NCBI RefSeq assembly: GCF_024170005.1
Contig: NZ_JALJXJ010000002.1
Coordinates: 186,001-250,000 of the forward strand
Origin: Azospirillum lipoferum
Lineage (GTDB): Bacteria; Pseudomonadota; Alphaproteobacteria; Azospirillales; Azospirillaceae
Direction: 5' to 3'
Length of the DNA: 64,000 bases
Part shown: positions 33,389-40,627 of the stretch, one piece after another
Numbering within the stretch: position 1 is the stretch's first letter
Layout: each line of letters begins with the position of its first letter
Translations under genes and position numbers: made by a program
The notes under the pieces: model-generated
The model's input: the letters and a program-made list of their open reading frames with translations, nothing else
Told to the model about the DNA's origin: nothing
Database searches by the model: none

Positions 33389-34834
33389 TCAAAGCCCCGG
33401 CGAGGAGAAGCCGGCCTTGCCGTCGAAATTGCTGAGATTCTCGGTCTGGGTGAAGTCGATTCCGGCCGAGGCCAGCCGACCCAGCAGTTCGACGATGGCG
33501 CCATGCTGCACCGGGCCGTGCTGCGCCAGGAAGCGGCAGCGCCAATGGTCGGTGCAGAAGACGTCGGCATTGCCGTCCGGCCAGACCCGTTGCGAGCGGT
33601 TGGAGATGCTGGTCAGCTTCAGGGCCTCGGTCGACAGCGGAAGCACCAGCTCCGCCAGATCGTCGGGCAGCCCGCCGGACCATTGCAGGAAGACGTCGAC
33701 GCCGACCAGTTCCTTCAGCGCGCGCACGCGCGGAGCCAGCCGGTTGAGGCCGTCATAGGTCGGCCGCGCGGTGGAGTAGCCGACCGGCGGCATGGTGACC
33801 GGGGTCTGGCCCAGCCGCTCCACCACCGCTTCGGCGAAGGCGGCGGTGCCGGCCCGCACGCGGCCCAGGCCGCGGGCATAGATGTCGGCGGTGTGGATGC
33901 CGTCCTCGATGGTCTTCAGCCACGCATTGTGGATGCGCGCGGCGATGTCGCCCTGGCCGATATGGACCAGCAGCATCACCGCGGCCATCAGCAGGCCCGA
34001 CGGGTTGGCGATGCCCTGCCCGGCGATCATCGGGGCGGACCCATGGATCGCCTCGAACATGGCGCAGGTCTCGCCGATGTTGGCGGAACCGGCCAAACCG
34101 ACAGAGCCGGTCAGCTGGGCGGCGATGTCGGAGACGATGTCGCCGTAGAGGTTCAGGGTGACGATGACGTCGAAGCGCTCCGGCTGGTCGGCCAGCCGGG
34201 CGGCGCCGATGTCGACGATCATGTGGTCGGCCTTGATCTCCGGATAGTCGGCGGCGATCTCGTAGAAGATCTTCAGGAACAGCCCGTCCGTCATCTTCAT
34301 GACGTTGTCCTTGACGAAGGCCGTCACCTTTTGCCGGTGGTTGGAGCGGGCGAAGTCGAAGGCATAGCGGACGATGCGCTCCGACCCCGGCCGCGAGATC
34401 AGCTTGACCGACTGGATCACGTCGTCGGTCTGGCGGTGCTCGATGCCGGCGTAGAGGTCTTCCTCGTTCTCGCGGATGATGACCACGTCCATGCGCGGAT
34501 GCCGGGTCCGCACATAGGGGTGGTAGGACACGCAGGGACGGACATTGGCGAACAGGCCCAGCGTGGTGCGGGCGACGACGTTCAGCGACTTGTTGCCATA
34601 TCCCTGGGGCATGGTGATCGGCCCCTTCAGGAAGACCCGCGTGCGGCGGATCGATCCCCAGCCGGCGGCATCCAGCCCGCCGGGATGGCCCCGCTTGTAG
34701 ACGGCCTCGCCGGCCGGAACCTCTTCCACCTTCAGCCGCGCGCCGGCCGCATTCATCACATAGAGCACCGCATCCGTGATCTCTGGGCCGATGCCGTCGC
34801 CGCGGGCGACCGTGACGGGGGTGATATCGCGCAT
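33389..34834 (-). CDS. Isocitrate dehydrogenase, long Rickettsia/Thermus type
   Basis: 481 residues from the ATG at 34834 (MRDITPVTVARGDGIGPEITDAVLYVM). The first ~330 residues are an isopropylmalate/isocitrate dehydrogenase fold: GDGIGPEI, the substrate-arginine region VRPCVSYHPYVRTRHPRMDVVIIRENEEDLYAGIEH, catalytic Lys in VTAFVKDNVMKMTDG and metal-binding Asp in LNLYGDIVSDIAAQLTG. The remaining ~150 residues form the C-terminal extension found only in the Thermus/Rickettsia-type isocitrate dehydrogenases (LVGVDVFLQWSGG...). Coenzyme preference cannot be set by eye. It is unlike the dimeric Icd at 28150, so the organism encodes two isocitrate dehydrogenase types; tartrate or homoisocitrate dehydrogenase is a less likely alternative. 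Confidence 0.85.
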   Translation of the reverse strand: MRDITPVTVARGDGIGPEITDAVLYVMNAAGARLKVEEVPAGEAVYKRGHPGGLDAAGWGSIRRTRVFLKGPITMPQGYGNKSLNVVARTTLGLFANVRPCVSYHPYVRTRHPRMDVVIIRENEEDLYAGIEHRQTDDVIQSVKLISRPGSERIVRYAFDFARSNHRQKVTAFVKDNVMKMTDGLFLKIFYEIAADYPEIKADHMIVDIGAARLADQPERFDVIVTLNLYGDIVSDIAAQLTGSVGLAGSANIGETCAMFEAIHGSAPMIAGQGIANPSGLLMAAVMLLVHIGQGDIAARIHNAWLKTIEDGIHTADIYARGLGRVRAGTAAFAEAVVERLGQTPVTMPPVGYSTARPTYDGLNRLAPRVRALKELVGVDVFLQWSGGLPDDLAELVLPLSTEALKLTSISNRSQRVWPDGNADVFCTDHWRCRFLAQHGPVQHGAIVELLGRLASAGIDFTQTENLSNFDGKAGFSSPGL

Positions 34835-34923
34835 GCACTCACTCCAACGGGACGCGCGACCGTAGACGCAAACAGGGGCCTTTTTCAATGGTTGGAGGCA
34901 GCGACGGATGGCAGCATTCGGGT

Positions 34924-34967
34924 GGCGCGCGCCCCTGCTCCCGGCTTTTCAGGAGCAGGAGCGCGCC
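34924..34967 (-). terminator. GC-rich hairpin after the multicopper oxidase gene
   Basis: GGCGCGC plus CCTGCTCC pair with GGAGCAGG plus GCGCGCC around an AT-containing loop, starting 7 nt beyond the oxidase stop codon. No T-run follows on the minus strand, so it may stabilise the 3' end rather than terminate by itself. Confidence 0.4.
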
Positions 34968-34973
34968 GGCCGG

Positions 34974-37097
34974 TCAGTGATGCGCCCCGGCGACGCCGCC
35001 ATGGCCGTCGGGCACGCCGATGCTGACATTCTGCATCATGCCCTGGTCCTCATGATCGAGGATGTGGCAGTGCAGCACATACTCGCCGATGTAGCGCTCG
35101 TAGCGGGTGCGGACGGTCACCTTGTAGACGCCCTTCGGCGGCTCGGTCGAGGTGAGCCCCTTGACGTTGCTCTTGACCCAGAGCGTGTCCTTCCACACGC
35201 CCTTCATCCCGGCGTAATCGGGATCGCCGGAGCCGGGTTCGCTGACGTCGCGCCCGTCGGGGCCGATGACCGAAACGATCTCGAACGGGTTGACGTGGAT
35301 GTGGAAGGGGTGGCTGCCGGCGTAGGATTCCAGTTCCCATTGCTGCGCCGTATCCAGAATCACCGGCCGGTTGATCACGTCCGGCTGGTAGGAGGACGCG
35401 CCCTTCGGACCATAGGTGCCGTCGGGATTCTGGACCACCTCGAAGCTGTTGGCGACCTGGAACAGCGTCTTGGTCTGCCCCCCGTCCGTCGGCACGGTGT
35501 TGATGTAGAAGACCAGTTCCTGCTTGGGCTGGTGCATGACCTCATGCTCGCCGATCGGCCGGTGGGCGGTGAACTTGGTGAAGCGCGGGCAATAGGGGCT
35601 GTCGGTCAGGGTCTGGCCGGCGCAGCGGGCATTCAGGTCGGTTATCACCTCCCTGGAGACGGAGCGCTGGTATTTCGTCGCGTTGATCGACAGCTGGCGG
35701 ATGGTCTCCTTCACCGGATCCTTGACCACGCGGTCGCCGCGCACGCGGACGAAGCCCAGCACGCCGGTGGAGGTGGCGGTCTGGTCGGGGCTGGCGTTGG
35801 CGGCCGCCTCCTTGTTGATGACGCAGTAGATGCCGGACTCCGGGAAATTGACCAGCAGATCGTCACGATAGCCCGGCTCCATCCGCACGCTGTCGCGCAC
35901 CTGACCTTCCCCCATGGTCAGGCCGTCGGAGGCGGCCAGGATGTAGGGCACCGGCTGTCCGGTGCAGCGCTCCTTGGCGAAGCGGTCCTGGTCGGCGGCC
36001 GACAGGGTCTTTTCGGCCTGGAAGAAGCCGGTGGGGTCCAGCTTGCGGAACTCCACCGTGATCGGCGAGCGGACGCCGCCATGGATCAGGCGCCAGCGTT
36101 CGGGCTGCCCGGTCTTCCCGTTGGCGAACATCGGGCGGACACGGCCGTTGACCGTGGTGAAGCGCCCGGACTGTTCCCAGGTCTTCGGCGCGAACTGCTC
36201 GTAGGAGATCACCTGGCCCACCTCGCCCGGCGCGCAGCTCCAGTCGATGGTCTTGCCATCGTCCTTGTACTTCAGCTTGCCGTCCTTGGTGGTGCAGGCG
36301 TAGGGGATCTGCTCGAACAGCAGGACCCGCTCGGTCATCGCCACGCCCTTGCGGCTGGTCAGCAGGGTGTCGAGATCGCCGTTGGCCTCCGGGGTCGGCG
36401 GGCGGTCGCCGCGGATGATCAGGGCGCCGGCCATGCCGCTGCCGACCTGGAGGGCGGTCGAGCCGTGGCGGTGCGGGTGATACCAGAAGGTGCCGGCGGG
36501 ATGGTCGGCCGGAATGTTGTATTCATACTCGAAATTGACGCCAGGATTGATCGACACCAGCACATTGTCGCTGTTGCCGGCCGGGCTGACCCAGACGCCG
36601 TGGCTGTGCAGGTTGGTGCCGTTGAAGCAGTGCGGGGTGTTGACGTCCGCCGCCGCCTGGCTGGTGCAGTTCGGATCGGGCGGCAGCTCGTTGTGCAGCT
36701 TGATGCGGATCGTGTCGCCCGGCGTCGCCTGGATGGTCGGCGCGACATAGGGGTGGGCGGGATCGACGTCGGTGCCGCGATAGCTGCGCAGCCGCACCGC
36801 GTCCGGACGGCCCTGGGCCGGGTTGCGGATGTAGCCGTCGGTGAAGGTGACGAACAGGTCGTAATTGCGCTCCTGCCCGGTGTGCGGACGGGCGGTGGCC
36901 TGCGGCTGGCGCATCAGCAGCGAGCCGACGCGCGGCGATTCGGAATTGCCCAGCACCGGCGGATTGCCGAACGCCTCGCCAGCCGGTTCCGCGGCGTCCT
37001 TCGCCGTGGCGGTGGCCGCCAGGGCGCCCGATGTCACGCCGGGCGTGGCGCCCAGCGCCAGGGGCAGCAGCAGGCTTAATAAATATGTATGCCTCAT
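34974..37097 (-). CDS. Secreted multicopper oxidase
   Basis: 707 residues from the ATG at 37097, preceded by GGAGGG. A Sec-type signal peptide (MRHTYLLSLLLPLALGATPGVTSGA) has no twin-arginine pair. Copper ligands are present in four blocks: HSHGVW near residue 162, WYHPHRHG near 202, HPFHIHVNPFEI near 597, and HCHILDHEDQGMM near 680, with the Cys and axial Met of the type 1 site. At ~700 residues it is longer than CopA/CueO-type oxidases (about 500-600), with an extended middle region (about 270-560). It oxidises an unknown substrate in the periplasm using O2; copper or metal tolerance or phenol oxidation are possible roles. No Met-rich copper-binding insert is seen. Confidence 0.9.
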   Translation of the reverse strand: MRHTYLLSLLLPLALGATPGVTSGALAATATAKDAAEPAGEAFGNPPVLGNSESPRVGSLLMRQPQATARPHTGQERNYDLFVTFTDGYIRNPAQGRPDAVRLRSYRGTDVDPAHPYVAPTIQATPGDTIRIKLHNELPPDPNCTSQAAADVNTPHCFNGTNLHSHGVWVSPAGNSDNVLVSINPGVNFEYEYNIPADHPAGTFWYHPHRHGSTALQVGSGMAGALIIRGDRPPTPEANGDLDTLLTSRKGVAMTERVLLFEQIPYACTTKDGKLKYKDDGKTIDWSCAPGEVGQVISYEQFAPKTWEQSGRFTTVNGRVRPMFANGKTGQPERWRLIHGGVRSPITVEFRKLDPTGFFQAEKTLSAADQDRFAKERCTGQPVPYILAASDGLTMGEGQVRDSVRMEPGYRDDLLVNFPESGIYCVINKEAAANASPDQTATSTGVLGFVRVRGDRVVKDPVKETIRQLSINATKYQRSVSREVITDLNARCAGQTLTDSPYCPRFTKFTAHRPIGEHEVMHQPKQELVFYINTVPTDGGQTKTLFQVANSFEVVQNPDGTYGPKGASSYQPDVINRPVILDTAQQWELESYAGSHPFHIHVNPFEIVSVIGPDGRDVSEPGSGDPDYAGMKGVWKDTLWVKSNVKGLTSTEPPKGVYKVTVRTRYERYIGEYVLHCHILDHEDQGMMQNVSIGVPDGHGGVAGAHH

Positions 37098-37308
37098 GAA
37101 ATAATCCCTCCGTTCAGCCCTATGGACGGAGATATGATCCCTGATAATTGATATTTGCAACGGTTATACACGTTTAATCATGTGGTGCCGCGATATGCTG
37201 CTCACTGGCTGGGGCGGGGATGGCGGGGATAGGGACCGTGGGGTGGTGAATGGAACATGTGAAACGCCGTGAACCGTTTTCCGGGCGGCGTTCCACCGTT
37301 CATCACCG

Positions 37309-38046
37309 TCACCGGCGGCGGGGGAAGACCCCCTGCCCGCCCTGGCGCTCCAGCGCCGAGCCGAGATTGGGGTAAGGATCGTCGGGGTTGAAGGTCCAGG
37401 GATAGGCGCCCTTCGGCCCCTCCGCCTCCGGCCGGGCGACGATGGCGGCGATCACCTTCGGGTCGGGCGGATTGTACTCGCGGATCGCACCGGGGACGCT
37501 GTCGTCGTCAAGACCGGGGAGCGGGGCGGCGGGCTCGGCGGGGGCGGTGGTGGTGGCCGCGGCGGTGGCGGCATCCTGGGGCGCCGGCTGGCTCTGCGCG
37601 GGGGCGGCGTGGTTGCGGGCCTGGTCGTCGAAGTCCCTGAACAGGCCGAGCCGCTCGGCCAGCCAGCGCACGGTCGAGGGATCGCCGGAGGAAACCAGCC
37701 GCTCGATCTGCTCCGTCACCAGGGCGCGGAGCGAGGCGAGCCGAAGGTCGGATTCCCGGTTCAGCGCCTGCCGCTCCCACCAGACGCGATAGCGGAAAGC
37801 CTGCGACCCGTAATAGGCCCGCCACAGCGTGGTGCGGCTGCATCCCATGGCACGGGCGACCTGCTGGAAGGACGCGCCGCGCGCCAGCATGCCGGCGGCC
37901 ATCACCCACTGTTCCTCGTGGAAGCGCGAACCGGGAACCAGGGAGCCTTCGGGCGGAACCGGCGGCTCCTCGGCCCAGCGGGGGAGGCTGTCGGTGGGGT
38001 GGGAGGTGGAGGTGACGGTTTCGGCGGGGTTCAGGCAGTCGGGCAT
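37309..38046 (-). CDS. Helix-turn-helix protein, function unknown
   Basis: 245 residues. A helix-turn-helix lies at about 54-76 (GASFQQVARAMGCSRTTLWRAYYGS) after a Pro/Ser-rich leader. It is followed by a helical region (ALNRESDLRLASLRALVTEQIERLVSSGDPSTVRWLAERLGLF) that resembles the N-terminal part of phage terminase small subunits and similar DNA-recognition proteins. The last ~100 residues are an Ala/Pro-rich linker and an acidic, aromatic tail (NPPDPKVIAAIVARPEAEGPKGAYPWTFNPDDPYPN). No other phage gene is nearby. The gene begins 9 nt after a perfect inverted repeat (38055-38098) that includes part of its ribosome-binding site, suggesting control of its own synthesis. Confidence 0.7.
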   Translation of the reverse strand: MPDCLNPAETVTSTSHPTDSLPRWAEEPPVPPEGSLVPGSRFHEEQWVMAAGMLARGASFQQVARAMGCSRTTLWRAYYGSQAFRYRVWWERQALNRESDLRLASLRALVTEQIERLVSSGDPSTVRWLAERLGLFRDFDDQARNHAAPAQSQPAPQDAATAAATTTAPAEPAAPLPGLDDDSVPGAIREYNPPDPKVIAAIVARPEAEGPKGAYPWTFNPDDPYPNLGSALERQGGQGVFPRRR

Positions 38047-38054
38047 GGGGTGGC

Positions 38055-38098
38055 TCCGGGGTTTAATATAGGTTGTTATTCCTATATTAAACCCCGGA
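38055..38098. promoter_or_regulatory. Perfect 18-bp-arm palindrome at the start of the HTH gene
   Basis: TCCGGGGTTTAATATAGG (38055-38072) is the exact reverse complement of 38081-38098, with the loop TTGTTATT. The AT-rich core contrasts with the GC-rich surroundings. In the HTH-gene mRNA the distal arm ends CCCCGGA, and the CGGAG ribosome-binding site is therefore half inside the stem, 9 nt before the ATG at 38046. Confidence 0.85.
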
Positions 38099-38378
38099 CA
38101 CTGGCAACAATAGGCTTAACATCCTTGCTCGCTGCGACCGCGACCCGAGGATCTGCACTGTTTCATCCGCTGAAAATGTACGTATACCCATCATTTTTCG
38201 TGCCCGGCGGCGACGGTGGGTGTATCCTTCGCCGGACCGTGGCCCGATCCCCCGTTCCCGCCCGGCCGGCGCAGTTCCGCCGCCCCGCCCGTCCGCCGGA
38301 TCGAGCCGCCCCCGCGACACCGCCGACAGCCCGTCCACGCCCCACCGGGCCGGTCAAGGAAGAGGGAGGAGTCCCGCC

Positions 38379-39191
38379 ATGGCGAACCGCTGGTACATGC
38401 CCGATCATAAGGCCCCGCTGGCAGACATGCTGGTGGTGCCCGAGGATGTCCGCATCCGGTCCATCGACACCCTCAGCCTGGGCGAGGCGCTGGCCTTGGG
38501 ATGGCGCGACTTCCTGGCGGCGCCGACGCAGCTGCTGTTCCTGGGCGTCATCTATCCGCTGGTCGGGCTGGTCGCGGCGCGCATCGCCTATGGCGGCGAG
38601 CTGCTGCCGCTGTTCTACCCGCTGGTCGCCGGCCTCGCCTTCGTCGGCCCGCTCGCCGCCGTCGGCATCTACGAACTGAGCCGGCGGCGGGAACGCGGCC
38701 AGCCGGTATCCTGGACCAACGCGCTGGACGTCTTCCGGTCGCGGGCGATCTGGTCGATCGCGGCGCTGGGGCTGCTGATGCTGACGCTCTATGTGCTGTG
38801 GCTGGGAGCGGCGCAGATCGTCTACGACCACACGCTGGGCCGGCTGGAGCCGGGAAGCGTCGGCGCCTTCGTCCATCTGCTGTTCACCACGCCGGAGGGC
38901 TGGCAGATGATCGTGCTGGGCAACGCCGTCGGCCTGGTCTTCGCGCTGGCGACCCTGGCGCTGAGCGTGGTGTCCTTCCCGATGATGCTGGATCGCGAGG
39001 TGGACTGGATCATCGCGATGCAGACCTCGGTGCGCGCGGTGATGGCGAACCCCGGCCCGATGATGCTGTGGGGCGTGATCGTGGTGGCGCTGCTGGCGAT
39101 CGGGTGCCTGCCGGCCTTCGTCGGGCTGGCGATCGTCATGCCGGTGCTGGGGCACGCGACGTGGCACCTGTATCGGCGGGTGGTGGGGTGA
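38379..39191 (+). CDS. DUF2189 family membrane protein
   Basis: 270 residues; GGGAGGAG precedes the ATG at 38379. The N-terminal segment DVRIRSIDTLSLGEALALGWRDFLAAPTQLLFLGVIYPLVGLV is the DUF2189 signature. About six membrane helices follow (around 47-68, 73-95, 121-145, 175-200, 224-245, 248-265). The function of the family is unknown; an inner-membrane location is inferred. It is divergent from the HTH gene, sharing the ~280-nt region with the palindrome, and stands alone. Confidence 0.85.
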   Translation: MANRWYMPDHKAPLADMLVVPEDVRIRSIDTLSLGEALALGWRDFLAAPTQLLFLGVIYPLVGLVAARIAYGGELLPLFYPLVAGLAFVGPLAAVGIYELSRRRERGQPVSWTNALDVFRSRAIWSIAALGLLMLTLYVLWLGAAQIVYDHTLGRLEPGSVGAFVHLLFTTPEGWQMIVLGNAVGLVFALATLALSVVSFPMMLDREVDWIIAMQTSVRAVMANPGPMMLWGVIVVALLAIGCLPAFVGLAIVMPVLGHATWHLYRRVVG

Positions 39192-39289
39192 GAGGTAGGT
39201 GCGGCCATCAGAGAAACGGTGGTGCTCTTCGCCTTTGACGCCTCTAGTCGCCATCTGTAGGATTCGAGGTGGGTTGTTGGAGAGCGGCC

Positions 39290-39514
39290 ATGGGTACCCA
39301 GCGAAAGCCGTTGGAGGATCGCAGCGAGAAGAAGGTCGGTGCTGTGCGCATAAGACGCGACAGCGTTACCGGCCGCTTTGCCGTGTCTGCACGCCCTGAC
39401 ACCGAACCCGCTTATAAGGCCGAGACGGTCGAGCGCGTGAAGGCTTTGGCCGATGCTCCAGCGTCCGGAGAGGCTATGGATGGCGAGACCTATCTCCGCT
39501 GGTTAAACGGCTGA
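39290..39514 (+). CDS. Putative antitoxin of a YafQ-like toxin-antitoxin pair
   Basis: 74 residues from the ATG at 39290 (MGTQRKPLEDRSEKKVGAVRIRRDSVTGRFAVSARP). A beta-type stretch with TGRFAVS is followed by helices (KAETVERVKALADAPASGEAMDGETYLRWLNG). The ending DGETYLRWL resembles the toxin-binding C-terminal helices of RelB/DinJ-like antitoxins, but a ribbon-helix-helix is not obvious and I assign the role mainly from its position 7 nt upstream of a YafQ-like toxin gene. Confidence 0.6.
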   Translation: MGTQRKPLEDRSEKKVGAVRIRRDSVTGRFAVSARPDTEPAYKAETVERVKALADAPASGEAMDGETYLRWLNG

Positions 39515-39521
39515 TCCCCTC

Positions 39522-39872
39522 ATGGCGCCACCGTTCGGACCTGTCGTGGCGCGTTTCGAACCAGTCGACGAATTCCAGAGGCTATACCGGCACTACAAAG
39601 ACGATCACCCTGGGATCGTCGAACCCTTCCACACCTTCGTCCGCTGCAAAATCCAGCGCCCGCCTGCCGACCTGCCGCGCAGCATGCGTGACCATCATCT
39701 GACCGGCGACCTCACCGGTTTCCGCGAATGCCATTTGGCGGCGGATATCCTGCTGATCTACACCGATAAGAACAACGTGGTTCGACCACTGCTGATCTGT
39801 CAGCACGATGATTTGTATGGTCCGCGCGGGAAGGCGATGAAGAAGCGGATACGGGAGTTCAGCGAACGATAA
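39522..39872 (+). CDS. YafQ/RelE-superfamily toxin
   Basis: 116 residues. The C-terminal 70 residues follow the YafQ pattern: LPRSMRDHHLTGDLTGFRECHLAADILLIYTD followed by LLICQHDDLYG, with His residues in the H-x-L-T-G and ECH segments that in YafQ belong to the ribonuclease site. Toxins of this kind cut ribosome-associated mRNA. The N-terminal ~35 residues are longer than in E. coli YafQ. It overlaps no gene and is separated from the putative antitoxin by 7 nt, a typical type II arrangement. Which residues are catalytic here is inferred from the family. Confidence 0.75.
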   Translation: MAPPFGPVVARFEPVDEFQRLYRHYKDDHPGIVEPFHTFVRCKIQRPPADLPRSMRDHHLTGDLTGFRECHLAADILLIYTDKNNVVRPLLICQHDDLYGPRGKAMKKRIREFSER

Positions 39873-39904
39873 AAGAGGTAGAGACACAGATTAGCTTAGA
39901 GCCT

Positions 39905-39991
39905 GTTTGAGAATACAGTGAAACAACAAGATGTAGTGGAATTTGTCCTAGATTACCCCCTACATATTGCGCTTCTAACCAATTCTCAAAC
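39905..39991. repeat. Inverted repeat GTTTGAGAAT / ATTCTCAAAC
   Basis: Ten-base perfect arms at 39905-39914 and 39982-39991 enclose 67 nt of AT-rich, non-coding sequence between the toxin gene and the AT-rich gene. It may be a miniature or decayed mobile element; no transposase is present. Confidence 0.5.
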
Positions 39992-40004
39992 AAGATTCCA
40001 GAAA

Positions 40005-40586
40005 CTAATTGTTGGTCATTCGTTTACCGATATCATTTAAAAGCATAACCGATTCGCAGAAAATAATATTCCGTATATACCTTTTCTTTTCTTCATTACC
40101 CAGGGAAGGCAGCCCTTTCCTAACCTCATTTATTGAGCAAATCCTATCAATCCAACTTCTCCTCTCATTAACCTTCAATTCTTCTAAGTAATCAAATACC
40201 GTTTTCCCAACATTCAAGATATCATGAGCATAATAATTTCTGAGCACAATCAAAGCTTCAAGAAATTTTATCCTTTCGCCGTTTAGCAACTTTAAGTTTT
40301 TGCAAAGAGAGATTTTCCCGCTTTTTCCACCGAGATTGAGACTTACAATGTTATCGTATATTAATTCTGATCCTATTTCCTTAATTATTAATTTTGCCAA
40401 ACAAACTTCAAACAAACCAACAACCTTAAGAACAAAAGACCAGTCATTATCTTCTGTCAAATCATCACTCAGATCATCAAAAACGCCCTCCGGCAACCCA
40501 ATTGATACACAAGAAATCCGCGCCACCTCGTGCATTTTTTCGTAAAATCGATATACCTCGAAGGTCAAATTATCAAACTCAATCAT
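40005..40586 (-). CDS. AT-rich gene for a HEPN-like protein, function unknown
   Basis: 193 residues from the ATG at 40586, chosen because AAGGAG lies 6 nt upstream; an ATG two codons earlier touches it. The protein is helical and carries ALIVLRNYYAHDI, i.e. R116-N-Y-Y-A-H121, matching the R-x4-H motif of HEPN-domain ribonucleases and nucleotide-binding proteins. No second domain is visible and no nucleotidyltransferase (MNT) partner is adjacent. Base composition and codons are strongly AT-rich and unlike any other gene in the window, a sign of horizontal acquisition. A toxin, an anti-phage effector or an inactive HEPN scaffold are all possible; I cannot decide. Confidence 0.7.
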   Translation of the reverse strand: MIEFDNLTFEVYRFYEKMHEVARISCVSIGLPEGVFDDLSDDLTEDNDWSFVLKVVGLFEVCLAKLIIKEIGSELIYDNIVSLNLGGKSGKISLCKNLKLLNGERIKFLEALIVLRNYYAHDILNVGKTVFDYLEELKVNERRSWIDRICSINEVRKGLPSLGNEEKKRYIRNIIFCESVMLLNDIGKRMTNN

Positions 40587-40627
40587 TACCATCTCCTTAT
40601 GTAAACATTGATGATTTCAAAAAAAAC

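Noticed and set aside
32963..35026. Plus-strand frame antisense to the second isocitrate dehydrogenase
   Set aside because: The dehydrogenase frame carries catalytic and metal-binding motifs; the antisense one has none.
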